Assembly (NCBI GenBank): GCA_038030265.1
Contig: CM075938.1
Location: 18,081,009-18,145,008, forward strand
Direction: 5' to 3'
DNA length: 64,000 bases
From: Corythucha ciliata
Lineage: Eukaryota; Arthropoda; Insecta; Hemiptera; Tingidae
Shown here: in pieces, positions 11,391 through 22,890 of the stretch
How positions within the stretch are numbered: the first letter of the stretch is position 1
Layout of the letters: each line of letters opens with the position of its first letter
Made by a program: the position numbers and the translations under genes
The notes under the pieces: model-generated
Seen by the model: only the letters and a program-made list of their open reading frames with translations
What the model was told of the DNA's origin: nothing
The model's database searches: none

Positions 11391-14136
11391 CTATTCCGGC
11401 ACTAAAAGATCAATACTGGAGTTGGTAGCGACCGAGTTAACAAATTTCTGCTCCCCTCCTCGAATACTCAGTTGGTTGGTAACTCCAACGACTCGCTCCT
11501 GCAAAATAAAACACATAAATTGGATGATCCTGCGCCCCCCTCACTTACCACAAGTTACCTTCATCATTGCAGTTTTGGACCACGAAGACGCTCCACATTT
11601 CTTACACGGCAAGTGGGGCATTTTGTCGAGGCTGACGGCTCGATTTGAACATTTGTTACACTTGAAAAATCGTTTCATAGCGTCTACAACTTTGATTGTG
11701 TGCCGTTCTGATTTGCACATGTCGGAGGCTGAGAACCACACGTACTTGCACTGGAAACAATTACGTCATAGTTTTCAACATTGAGCTGCTCCACGATATG
11801 TATCCCTACCTGAACGCATTTATAAGCTTTACACTCAATTTTAAACGTGTTCATCATTTTCTCTTCCATTTGCTCCTTTTTTTCCAGTTTAGCGAAATAC
11901 TGTTCTTCCTGTACTTTTTCGTGGGCGTCGATCAAAAACTGTTTACTACTCTCCATGTTCATGAGTTCGATGAATCGTTTCGACACTTTACATTTGTCTG
12001 ATTCGGCCTCTTTAGCCTCGCTGGAAGGCTCGTCGATTTGTCTTTTCAAGGCTCGAGCGACGTTGTCTTTTCGGGATCTTTCGGGGCTCGCTTTTATTAT
12101 AGGGCCGTTCCTTTTAATGTACTCCAACGCTTTCAACTGCGGACAAAAAAAAAACTGTTTATAGGTGAAAGCTGAGGGGCGGGAGGGGGAGCTGTTTTGG
12201 TTACTTTGGCCCGGGACTGCCGAGGTGAAGTTGATGCCGTTATTGTTTTAACCATAAGCTCGATTGCTTCCTTTCCTTTGACCGGCAACGGGTTAACTGT
12301 CGTTGGTGAACGATTTTCCAAGACTTTCGAGTGATTTTTAGGTTCTTTCGAATCTTGACTATTTGTCGATTTTTTAGTCTCAGGACCATGCACCACCGGC
12401 TTCTTAGCATCCGTTTCCGTCGAAGACGACGTCGAAGGCACCATAAGTTTTTTCACCTTGGCCAAGAATTCCGCGCTTGGCTTTTTCACCGTCGGCTCCA
12501 AGTCATCCCACTCGGGATTGGTCAATTTGGGCCGAACTGTGTCGACTTTGGTGGTGGCCTGGCTGGCAAGGGCCTTGAGTCGCTCGTCGTCCGTGTCAGC
12601 GTTGGCGCAGTTCAAGATTTTGGCAGTTCGACTGTTCAAACGAAGCGGCGGCGTAGGGGCTGGAGCGGGCGGAGTCACTCGTTGACTCTCACCGAGTGAG
12701 GTGAGCCGCTTAGCGTCCTTGGCCACCGATTTCCTGCATGTCTTAGCTGTAACGGCGGTGAAACTTCTACCTTCGTAGAACACCTGCATTTTAATATTTT
12801 CAGTGTGATAAAAATCTATTAAAAGAGCGTATAAAAATCAACCAATTGTTAGCTACCTCATTCTTGCCTAAAACTTTGTTTTGTAAAGTTCTTAAGCTTC
12901 CACCAGTCGGTGACTGTAATTCTGATCTTCCAGAAAACTTTTTGTACTCCGTTTGCACATGATAAACACAGTACGAACAGTCGGTGGAATTGACAAAGTT
13001 GGTACACGGGTCCCCGTTCTTCTTTCTGGACAGGAAAAAAAATCCGTTCAATTTGTACAGGAATTTTGGTGGTCAAGCTCTTACTTGGCCTTACACCGTC
13101 CGAGATCTTTCGACTTTCCCCAGATCATAACTTGGTTGGCTGACGTAACAGAAAGCGTTGCCTCATCTTTAGAATTGTCACTGAAAAGCAATATTAAGCA
13201 GTTTGGCGGACCTTCCAACGCACCCCGTCAATTGAATAATGGGGGGAGACCAACCTGTTTTTCATTACCGACGGATTCAAAATACCAAGGGCTGTACCCG
13301 GCTGAATTTTCCACAATTCTTGATACGAGTTCCCAAACAGGAACACTGATGCAGTCTTTAGTCCCATTTTCAAGTCACTCAGCTTCCAAATTAAATATTT
13401 TTTGCCCTGGAAATTAGCAGAATAAAATCACGCGAACTACGTAGGGAATTTATAACGGCTCGACGCACCTTTTGGGAAACCTTGGGGGCTGACTTTTCGA
13501 CGATAACGCCTCCGAGGACCCAGTCAGTGGACAAATCACCGTGCTGTACGAAATTTTTCAACTTGAAGAAACTCACAGGCGTCCGACCTGACATTTTACT
13601 TTTAACGACATCGGAAGAATACAGAGGGTTTCTGAACAAAACAAAAAACAGAAATTGTATGAGCATGCGAAATTATACGGGGGGGGGGGGTGATCCTCCA
13701 AGTTACCGGCATACTTACACAATCCGCAGTCCAAAAATTGGCTCCATGTAAACGTCGAGCTTCTCAGGCTTTGTGTCAGACGACGAGGGTGTCGACACAT
13801 TGGAGACTTTCGCCTGAAAGGGCGTAGTACTCGACCGAAAACTCGACGGTTTTTGAGTCTTTTTAAGACTTTCATTGACACTTTTACCGTAGGCATTGAA
13901 ACGCGTCTCCTCGAAATATTTATTTTCCTCATCGTCGGACGAGTCGGTGTCACCGGTGTGAACGACACTTTTTTCAGTGGACTGGTTAGAACTGTTGTCT
14001 TTCGACGATTCCCTGGGCACATTGGTCTCTTGATCAATGAAAGGAACGTTTACGGATTTAATGGAACGTTTTTTCGGTTCTGCAGCCTTGGCTTCTAAAC
14101 TTTTGAGTACTTCACCTAGGACATCATCTTCGTCCA
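11391..14136 (-). CDS. MCM10: MCM10, replication initiation factor
   Basis: Nine coding exons read in transcript order: 14136-13719, 13631-13469, 13406-13255, 13180-13085, 13025-12857, 12783-12205, 12136-11810, 11750-11559, 11498-11391. All have GT-AG borders and matching phases. With the A of a 5' exon they total 2205 nt, i.e. 734 residues plus TAG, near the usual MCM10 length. Residues about 140-275 form the OB-fold (FGLRIVNPLYSS, WKLSDLK, SVFLFG, PGTALGILNPSV). A CCCH zinc finger uses C284, C293, C296 and H299, followed by QTEYKKFSGRSELQS. The C-terminal region has KLEKKEQMEEKM and a zinc-binding module with C633/C636/C647, C666/C669 and C684/C687, ending with GGEQKFVNS. MCM10 binds DNA and Mcm2-7/Pol alpha in the nucleus during origin firing. 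All key residues are present, so the gene looks intact. Confidence 0.95.
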
Positions 14137-14205
14137 CTAGAAGACACACAATCCAATAAAAATATGCTGCACAGCAATGTGATATATGATAACATCAGTA
14201 CTTAC

Positions 14206-14260
14206 TATTTGTGTAACTCCAATTCCATAAAATTGATAGATAAACTTTAATTGTTACTAA
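14206..14260 (-). other. MCM10: probable 5' exon of MCM10
   Basis: A strong donor, ATA followed by GTAAGTA, lies at 14206, about 70 bp upstream of the first coding exon, whose acceptor is TGTGTGTCTTCTAG. Joining the final A to TG at 14136 makes ATG followed by GACGAAGATGATG (M-D-E-D-D). The start codon would then be split by the intron. No other in-frame ATG precedes the conserved part of that exon. The 5' limit is arbitrary; no TATA box is obvious. Confidence 0.45.
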
Positions 14261-14727
14261 TTAATTACTCAAATTATAATAAACTTAAGCCACAGACACG
14301 CTATCACAAACCGCCAATTCAACAGGTGGGACGGGGTGATAACCCAGCTAGAGTGAACCTCCGTCCCGCCTTATTCGTCGAGTAGCGCTCTTATACTTGT
14401 ACAATGCTCTAAGGAAAGCAAGAAACAGGAGAAAAGAAAAGTAAATAAGAGAGAAATAAATGTCTGCAGCTGCAGTGGCGGACCTAGGATCACCTGTAAC
14501 GTTGCTGTCAGGGAGCGGTTTGTTGTGTCAAAAAAAAATCAAAGGGGGGGTCCCAGATCCGCCCTTGTGTTGTGTTTGTTTGCCTTATTTTCTACTAGAG
14601 CTCTCCAATAATACAATAATGGAGGATGAACAGATAAGCTATTTAGAGCCATCAAAAGGGCAGAGAATACAAGGAAATAATAGGCATTTTCTCAACTTTT
14701 GCCACGAATTAGAGTGGTGAGATATTT

Positions 14728-15030
14728 ATGAATTGTGGTGTTCCACAGGGCACCGTTTTAGGTTCTGTTTTATTCTTAAATTGTCATAAATGGTTTGTTA
14801 GGTCTGAGAGTCCAGGTTTCCTGATGACAGTCTTAATTACGTGCGATATTGAGCATTTAATTCGTAGGTCTATGGCTAGCTTGATTACTTTGTGGTTTAA
14901 TTTTAATAAACTTTTTTTTTAAATAAACTTTTAATAAAAAAAATTATAACTTTAATAAATGTCGATAAGACAGCAGTGGTCCAAATTTAGTCGTATAAGT
15001 AAAAAAAAGACGAAATATTGAGAACACCGG
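14728..15030 (+). pseudogene. non-LTR reverse transcriptase fragment
   Basis: The frame opens with NCGVPQGTVLGSVLF, the conserved RT block that precedes the YADD box in Jockey/CR1-type LINEs. Further on, after frame disruption, bases 14955-15020 resemble the NVDKTA-type region downstream of the active site. The FADD box itself is not readable. It is a short, decayed insertion adjoining minisatellite sequence. Confidence 0.65.
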
Positions 15031-15039
15031 GGCATTAAT

Positions 15040-15690
15040 AATTTTTTAATTTTATCCGTGAATTACCACTTTTATTTAATTCAGAGCCGAATTAGGAGAT
15101 TTTCTCAAAATCCGCGAATAATGATCCGAATTCTCCATTTCAGCTGTGAATGTGCGCTTTTTTGTCAACTTCAGCCACTAAATTGAAACGCATTTTCTCA
15201 ATTTTAGCAGCGAATGAGCTCTTAATCTCAAATTTAGGCGGAAATTGTCGGTTTGTCTCTATAGCCGTGAATTAGCGAATTTTACCATATTATCATGCAT
15301 CCGCAGAATAGCGTATTGTCTCAATTTTAGCAGGGCATTATGGCGCTTTTTAATTATTTTGGCCAGCAATAAATTAGAGGGTTTTTCAACACGGTTATTC
15401 ATGCGGATTAGCGTTTTTTCTCAATTTTTACCGCAAATTTGGGCCATTTCTAAATTGTAGTCGCGAATTTTCTCAAATTGATTGACAAATTAGCGGATTT
15501 TATCAAAAATGGATCCACGAATTTACTTTTTTTTTTCATTATACCTGCCAAATGGGTGTTTTTTCTCAGTTTTTGTTATGTTTTCTATGGTACTAATTAT
15601 TATGCTTCATCTTTCACTTTCCTACTTATTCTTTCTCTTCGAGGCAGCTTAAAAGCGTCAATCGTTTCTTAATTATTTTCAAGACCGAGT
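15040..15690 (+). repeat. family A minisatellite, second block
   Basis: Diverged copies of the same 30-bp unit (TTTTCTCAATTTTAGC...GAATTAGCG) run through this stretch in plus orientation. They fade out just before the MITE at 15700. Confidence 0.75.
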
Positions 15691-15699
15691 TAGTGATTA

Positions 15700-15973
15700 G
15701 GGAGTTATTGCATAACTGTCTGACGGTTAACGTTAACGGTTATGTGACGTCATGATAAGCGTAAAATTCCAATTTCGAGTTTAAGCGTTAATCACAAACG
15801 TTTAAAGACCAATATAAAGAGGTGTTTTATTAATTTATTTGAAGCAATTAAGTGCATCTATGCCCTACCATGTGTTCATATTTTAGCGCAACTATTATTA
15901 ACAAACGGCTACGCTTATGGTGACGTCACATAACCGCAAACGTTAAGCGTCAGACGGCTATGCAATAACTCCC
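15700..15973. mobile_element. Tc1/mariner-like MITE, TA target
   Basis: Terminal inverted repeats begin GGGAGTTATTGCATA and extend with mismatches for about 55 bp (CTGACGG..AACG..AACGGTTATGTGACGTCA). The element is flanked by TA on both sides (15698-15699 and 15974-15975). It is 274 bp long with no open frame. Confidence 0.85.
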
Positions 15974-16078
15974 TATTATTATCACAAAAACGGAACAAGC
16001 TGTTTTATAGAATAAAAAAAAAAATGCTAACTCGCTTGGTACCCTTCGAGAAGAGCGGTGGTATTTTTATCACTATTC

Positions 16079-16303
16079 TGTACCGCAGTATGTGTCTGGC
16101 TTCAGGGAGTCGACGAAGAGTAACAAAGAGGTACCTTTACCCCGTGATGTACATTCATTATTTACAGTCTGACTCACCTTTCCCCAGGCCCGACGGCCTG
16201 CGGTAGCGTGTACACAAGCTGGCGCGAGGGCTGGTCGCATGGCCTCGGCCCCCCCCTGCACGGATGTGCGTCCCTGACTCTAAGCTGTCCCCCGACTCTA
16301 ACC
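16079..16303 (-). repeat. truncated outer LTR
   Basis: It carries the LTR 3' portion ending in a TGCGGTACA-type terminus (TGTACCGCAG on plus). At 16303 it jumps, within GACTCTA, to primer-site-adjacent internal sequence, so the rest of the LTR has been deleted. Confidence 0.8.
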
Positions 16304-16367
16304 AATGTACCCTAACCGTTGGGGGGGGGGGACGAAACCTGGACCAACGGACCACCGCTGCCACCAA

Positions 16368-16815
16368 TGTACCGCCGTATGTGTCTGGGTTCAGGGAGTC
16401 GACAAAGAGTAACAAAGAGGTACCTTTACCCCGTGATGTACATTTATTATTTACAGTCTGACTCACCTTTCCCCAGGCCCGACGGCCTGCGGTAGCGTGT
16501 ACACAAGCTGGCGCGAGGGCTGGTCGCATGGCCTCGGCCCCCCCTGCACGGATGTGCGTCCCTGACTCTAAGCTGTCCCCCGACTCTAGCAGTGAACTCG
16601 ACTCCGTCCCCCCTGGGTTTTTATACTAAACCCCCGAGGACATGTTTGTAAAACCCTAAGTGTTGTGGATAACAAGCAGTTTCCTCAAGGATTTGTTGAC
16701 GCTATCGGGTGATTCTCTCCCGCTCGTCCCTATGAGCCCGCCGGGTTCATTCACCGAGCGGTGAACAATTTCCCGGACCGAGCTCCTTTTCTCTATCGCT
16801 TAACATAACGCCCTA
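16368..16815 (-). repeat. middle LTR
   Basis: It matches the solo LTR at 52468-52914 along nearly its whole length: a TATA-type TTTTTATACTAAAC on plus, and a poly(A) signal as TTTATT. It lacks the outermost bases of the U3 end. Confidence 0.85.
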
Positions 16816-19396
16816 AACCCCGACCTCCACGGCGCTGCGTCCCGCCAGCGAACAAACAGCCTGCTCCACCTTGTGTGCCCGGCTTGGCACCTCTCCTCCG
16901 GCTTGGACCCTCACCCGCCACTCACGGCGTTCTCTGGTGGGGCCCACATTCAGGCACGCACAAAGGGCAAGGTCCAGCTTCTCGACGGCCTACACAAGGG
17001 GACGGCCTCACAAAAGGTGCTTCTCCACCGACCAACGAAAGGGGAGGGGTGTCATACTCGCCAATAAGACGAGCAAGGAGGCCGATTCCCTCCTTGAAGA
17101 GAACGGCCCTCGACGCCGCCTCACCCCTGAGAATCCTGCTATGTCCCACAACACCTCGTAATTTCGATTTCTATTTACCCCCAAATTTCGCCCCTTACGT
17201 TTTTGCTATTGAACACCGTTATATACCCCCCAAAATGAAAACCAAATGCCACAGCCCTTTGCCAGCCACGTTCCACACACCGCAAACCACCGAAACCATG
17301 AGGAGGAGAGCCTGTACAAACCAAAAACAACGAAATATTGCCAACAGCCAAATAGATAAAGACGAATAAATCATCGAGAAAAAAAAAAAGAAAACCAGCT
17401 GGTCCGCCAATCGATCCACTACGCCGAAGGGCTTGAAGACCTCCCGAGCACATGCGTCGCATCATTCGTTCCTGTGCGTGGGCCGACGGACCACTGCCCC
17501 CCCCCCCCATCACACGGAGACCATTTCCCAAATGCCCAGAATCGCCCTGGACCTCCTTCGACGCCCGCCGTTCCTCCAAACCGTCGTGCCAAACAAGAAG
17601 AGTCGCACCATGCGTGATAACAGACTAACGCCGCTCCTCTGATGTGAAAAGGACTCAGACCAGTGACCCCGCCCAAATACCAACCAAACGCCTCCTGGAA
17701 CAGAAGAAACAAAAGATCTCTCCTCCCAAAAAGAATTAGAACTTGCAGAACAACAACACAACGAACAACCGAACATTTCAAGCTCCTCCCCCCCTCTCCG
17801 ACAATTCTCACCTGACATCATCAAAAAAACGTCTGCTAATGATTATAGCACAGTGCTTCCTCGCTTTTCACCCCCTCCCCCTTGTACGATTTTGACGAAC
17901 TTGATAGGGGACCCTCTGCTAGCCAACACATATTCCCTGAAAATTTCATCAAATTCGGATAATATACTATAAAAGATATGCTTGTTACAAGGATTTCAAG
18001 GATTTGCGGACAGAGAGACAGACACGAAACCGAAATTGTTCAGGAAGGTATAAAACGTGAAATGCAAGTGGAAATTTCGATTTTAAAGAAGAAGAAAAAA
18101 AATATTTCCTAAAAGTGGAAACAATGCTTCCGTAGCTCGGAAGCAAAATAAGAGAAAAGCAAAACTAACAACTAGTAATCAAACCAACTGCGAAATAAGA
18201 AAAACTGCCAAGACTTCACGCCGCCTTCAAACCCAGTCGAACCCTGTAGTGCCAGCCAAAAACCACGACCGAAACCCCCCTGGCCCAACTTAAAAACTAA
18301 AAATTACTCGTGAGAACCTCCTCGTTTCCACCTAGTTCCGCGGAATCCGTCCGCCGTTAAATCCAATAACTCATTATAACACCCTCGTTCTCATCAAGTT
18401 CGCGGAATCCGTCCGCCCGGTTAGTCCTGCCGTTACCCCTATGGCACACGGTCACTTGTTTCCTTAAAACTAAAACCCAGCGAAATTCGATCGATAGTCC
18501 CCAACAAACCCCACACGGTAACACGGAGGTCCACCAACGAGAAGGAAATAAAATTTAAACTTGAACCGTTTGCCGAATAAAAAGTGGAGAAAACAAAAAC
18601 AGTACTTTAAAAAGAATGCCGGAGAAAGAGAAGTGAGATCAAATTTCAACACCAACGGAAAACAAAACAAAAGGAAAATGCCGTTGACCCGCATTACGAA
18701 CTCATGACTACGCTAAACGCAACCGTTTCGAACGTCTCATTTACGACAAATCAAAAACGACAAAACATCCAAGCTGATGCACCTTAAGTAATCCACCGAA
18801 ATTAGTTCGCCAATAACGCAACAAATGACAATACGATTTAGCCTTGAAAAGAAAATTGAAGAAAGAGAGAAATAAAAAACAATTCGTCAGCAACCTGATG
18901 ACCGCCACCCAAAAAAAAAAAAAAAAAAACATATTCCTCGAAATTCAACGCGTCACACCCTACAACCTTTTTCATCTTAAATCCCTAATCACGAATCAAA
19001 CCATTTAATTTTTACGCAATTCAAACACTTCCACCAGTCAACTGCACAATCCCTACGAGAAAATTTTAGTAATCCACTCCAACACGGGTCGGGTTTCAAT
19101 GAATGAATGAATCACGTCGAGTGACGCGGATGCCTACAAAAAAAAACAAAAACGAACAAGGAAAAAAAAACAACAAAGTAAACAGAACTCACCCTAGTCT
19201 AGATACACACAAAAATCGCAACCACAAAAAAACGACAAAGCAACCCAAAAAACAACGTAAAGATGGACAGACCGCTCGGTCCAACCAACAACCAATGAAA
19301 AACCTAACAGACCACCCGGGGGGAACGAAACCAATGTACCCTAACCGTTGGGGGGGGGGGACGAAACCTGGACCAACGGACCACCGCTGCCACCAA

Positions 19397-19860
19397 TGTA
19401 CCGCCGTATGTGTCTGGGTTCAGGGAGTCGACAAAGAGTAACAAAGAGGTACCTTTACCCCGTGATGTACATTTATTATTTACAGTCTGACTCACCTTTC
19501 CCCAGGCCCGACGGCCTGCGGTAGCGTGTACACGAGCTGGCGCGAGGGCTGGTCGCGAGGCCTCGGCCCCCCCCCCCTGCACGGATGTGCGTCCCTGACT
19601 CTAAGGTGTCCCCCGACTCTAGCAGTGAACTCGACTCCGTCCCCCCTGGGTTTTTATACTAAACCCCCGAGGACATGTTTGTAAAACCCTAAGTGTTGTG
19701 GATAACAATCAGTTTCCTCAAGGATTTGTTGACGCTATCGGGTGATTCTCTCCCGCTCGTCCCTGAGCTCGCCGGGTTCATTCACCGAGCGGTGAACAAT
19801 TTCCCGGACCGAGCTCCTTTTCTCTATCGCTTAACACAACGCCCTTTTTAGGGCGTTACA
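19397..19860 (-). repeat. 5' LTR of the composite element
   Basis: A complete LTR with ends TGTAACGCCC...GGCGGTACA on minus. It includes the small terminal hairpin formed by AACGCCC and GGGCGTT. Confidence 0.88.
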
Positions 19861-19997
19861 ATTCAAATTTGTGCCGAATTGTCGTAATTTTGGACAAAGT
19901 CGCCCTCGTTTATTCTACGGGTCGGGTCTGTCGTCAGTAATTCGACATCACCGTCACCCGGCGTCTTCTATTTCTTCAAAATATCGGCGTTCGTTTT
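19861..19997. other. flank between LTR element and hAT-like terminus
   Basis: Apparently non-repetitive, CpG-containing sequence. It includes the 4-bp target repeat of the LTR element (19861-19864) and the 8-bp repeat TTCGTTTT (19990-19997) of the hAT-like terminus. Confidence 0.5.
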
Positions 19998-21891
19998 CAG
20001 GGGCGGATACAGGGGGAGGGCGATCGGGCAGAGCCCGAAGGGCCGTTGTAGCCGTAGGACCGGTGTGACCGGACGGAGGGCCGGTGCCCCCCCCCAACTC
20101 TTTTACCGATCCAAGTCCTCCTGAAAAAAGTGGTAACTACAGATTAATTTTCCTCGCCAATGATACTTAAGGAAACCTATCAAGTAGGGCTTTCTTAAAA
20201 CCGGTACACTCTTCAACCCATGACTCAAGACACAAGGCTGTTTTATAGCGAATAGCTTAGCAGTTGGTTCAACATTCACTCATTGAGAACACCCAGAATA
20301 CACGTCCTCTAAAAACCTGCTACAGCAGTTTGTGCCTCAGCCTTCATGCTGCATACATTTTTCCCATATTTTGCTGTCATATATCTGCACCTAATACCGT
20401 TTTTATGGTCTCGTTGTAGGTAATCTTCAGGGAACTTAAGAGGGGACCCGCCTTGTCATTTTCAGTATAACTTATTGGCCCGTATTTATGAAGCTTCCTT
20501 CCTTGGAAGCTGTTGAAGCTTCCTTGAGTAAAGGAACCGTTGAAAACGGTTTTTATCATAATAAAAACATCTGTTCAGACGAATTTCAAGGATTCCTTAA
20601 TGTCAAGGAATGTTAATAAAATATGAGCATTAGAACCAGCTTGTGAATAAGCCACGCGCAAGCGACATTTTCTGATTTTCATGGTAGTTCCAGGAACAGG
20701 ATTTTGTCTTCTTTCCGAATCCACCGCCATTTTTTGTCTAAGCTCCACGAACACCACCTTGGTGAGCCATGAACACGACAATTACCGTGAAAAGTATTGA
20801 AACTAGAAAAAATGCTCATATCTCGTAACTAAAGCATATTCGGCTATGCGTCAACATGAAGTATTTGTGCATACATCAACGCTCTATCGACCCTGTGGTC
20901 CTATGCAAGTTTTGTCACATTCCTCCTGAATCACCCTGTATATGTACTATACGTAATATGTACATTATACTATAATTTTTTTTTCCATTTTTAGATATCT
21001 TTATTAATAGGTATCTGTATTATAACAACTGAGCCTGAGCCCATCAAGTTAGTTTACTTATATACAATTTACAACATTATTGGAGTTCATGCCCAGTGGC
21101 CTTCCTCCTACGAGCACGCACGCACCTCACTGTAGGTCTGTTCGCGAAGCTACACTGGGGTTGCGCGCGTTCGCGAGCAGACGAGTGTAGTTAGTGTAGC
21201 TAGTGTACAGAGCATTGCGGATCTAAATCATTTTCCGATTAAAATCCATCAAAATCAAGATCCTGGATCTAGATCTGGATTTAGATCCTTTTTCGAAGGA
21301 TCTGGATCTAGGATTTTAAAGTATCTTAGGTAAAAGTATTTTGGATTTTAAAGCAAGATCTTTTTACAGATCCTTTTGATTCCTTTCATCGAAAAAAATA
21401 AAAAGCATAGTCAGCTTGAAGTTTCAGCACCACCCCGCGCTCATTAAACCAGCCCATGCCGTTCTCCCTGCCATTACTGCCGCACTGTCTGCTTTTGCTT
21501 TTGTCTTTCAATCTTCAACTAATCGAATCTACGATGAGTTCTCGCCCCCCCCCCCATTCCTCTTTTTAAGCCGAGTTCGTTTCCATTCTTCTTCGCAACT
21601 CGGTGACTCATAAAGTTTTGTTGTTTTGATTGATCGTATTTTGTTATTCGTTCAAATTACCGCGACGTGACGTGCGTCGGTGTGTCATGGACATGAGCAG
21701 CATCGGTTCCGAGCATGAGTTCCAAATTTAATTTTTAACTTATGAAAAAATAAATATCTTGGATGTTGTTAGATTGATATAATGAATAAATCTGTCGCCG
21801 GCATTTTAATTAGTAAATTAATTAAACTGATATTATCCGGACGACGATGGAAGGGCATAGCCCAACACGATTCGAGTTTCGAGAAAAAATG

Positions 21892-21964
21892 GCCCTCCGG
21901 CGGGATTTGAACCCGCAACCTCTGGATTACCAGTCCAGCACGCTGCCATTTGCGCCACGGAGAC
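21892..21964 (-). tRNA. tRNA-Thr(GGT)-like gene, array copy 1
   Basis: It has a complete cloverleaf on minus with anticodon loop CTGGTAA (GGT) and a perfect T stem (GCGGG/CCCGC). The D stem is GCGC/GCGT. The acceptor stem is GTCTCCG with CGGAGGG (one wobble and one outermost mismatch). A T6 run lies 3-4 bases past the 3' end, suitable as a Pol III terminator. Confidence 0.7.
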
Positions 21965-22213
21965 GCCTATGGGAGTCGTACTCCGAGGGATAAGCTAAGC
22001 CGAACCCCACCTAGGTCCATTGTTTCTCGAAACTCTAGGCGCTTCTCCTGATCGGTAAACCACGCCGAATTTAATCATATCTAGATGTTGTTAGATTGAT
22101 ATAATGAATAAATCTGTCGCCGGCATTTTAATTAGTAAATTAATTAAACTGATATTATCCGGACGACGATGGAAGGGCATAGCCCAACACGATTCGAGTT
22201 TCGAGAAAAAAAG

Positions 22214-22286
22214 GCCCTCCGGCGGGATTTGAACCCGCAACCTCTGGATTACCAGTCCAGCACGCTGCCATTTGCGCCACGGAGAC
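22214..22286 (-). tRNA. tRNA-Thr(GGT)-like gene, array copy 2
   Basis: Identical to the copy 322 bp to its left through the tRNA body. The following terminator is T7 instead of AT6. Confidence 0.7.
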
Positions 22287-22535
22287 GCCTATGGGAGTCG
22301 TACTCCGAGGGATAAGCTAAGCCGAACCCCACCTAGGTCCATAGTTTCTCGAAACTCTAGGCGCTTCTCCTGATCGGTAAACCACGCCGAATTTAATCAT
22401 ATCTAGATGTTGTTAGATTGATATAATGAATAAATCTGTCGCCGGCATTTTAATTAGTAAATTAATTAAACTGATATTATCCGGACGACGATGGAAGGGC
22501 ATAGCCCAACACGATTCGAGTTTCGAGAAAAAATG

Positions 22536-22557
22536 GCCCTCCGGCGGGATTTGAACC
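22536..22557 (-). pseudogene. tRNA-like gene, truncated at array inversion point
   Basis: Only the 3' end of the tRNA (acceptor 3' strand and part of the T arm) is left before the sequence turns into the inverted half of the array. Confidence 0.7.
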
Positions 22558-22817
22558 ATTTTTCTCGCCATTTTTTCTCGAAACTCGAATCGTGTTGGGC
22601 TATGCCCTTCCATCGTCGTCCGGATAATATCAGTTTAATTAATTTACTAATTAAAATGCCGGCGACAGATTTATTCATTATATCAATCTAACAACATCTA
22701 GATATGATTAAATTCGGCGTGGTTTACCGATCAGGAGAAGCGCCTAGAGTTTCGAGAAACAATGGACCTAGGTGGGGTTCGGCTTAGCTTATCCCTCGGA
22801 GTACGACTCCCATAGGC

Positions 22818-22890
22818 GTCTCCGTGGCGCAAATGGCAGCGTGCTGGACTGGTAATCCAGAGGTTGCGGGTTCAAATCCCGCCGGAGGGC
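22818..22890 (+). tRNA. tRNA-Thr(GGT)-like gene, inverted array copy
   Basis: This is the plus-strand counterpart in the inverted arm. It has the same stems, anticodon GGT and T6 terminator as the minus copies. Confidence 0.7.

Larger units (their letters stand above)
16079..19860 (-). mobile_element. non-autonomous LTR retrotransposon with three LTRs
   Basis: On minus, the 5' LTR is 19860-19397, followed at once by a primer-binding-type sequence TTGGTGGCAGCGGTGG (19396 downward). The internal region has no retroviral domains. It ends in a purine-rich tract (GTGGAGGTCGGGG, about 16830-16818) before a second LTR (16815-16368, lacking its first about 13 bp). That is followed by the same primer-site segment (16367-16304) and a truncated third LTR (16303-16079). 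The outer ends TG...CA are flanked by ATTC (16075-16078 and 19861-19864), a 4-bp target duplication typical of Gypsy-type integration. The open frames inside lack gag/pol motifs and are not proposed as genes. Confidence 0.85.

Noticed and set aside
16871..17811. Several overlapping open frames in both orientations
   Set aside because: They lie in the internal region of the LTR element, overlap each other on both strands and show no retroviral domain.
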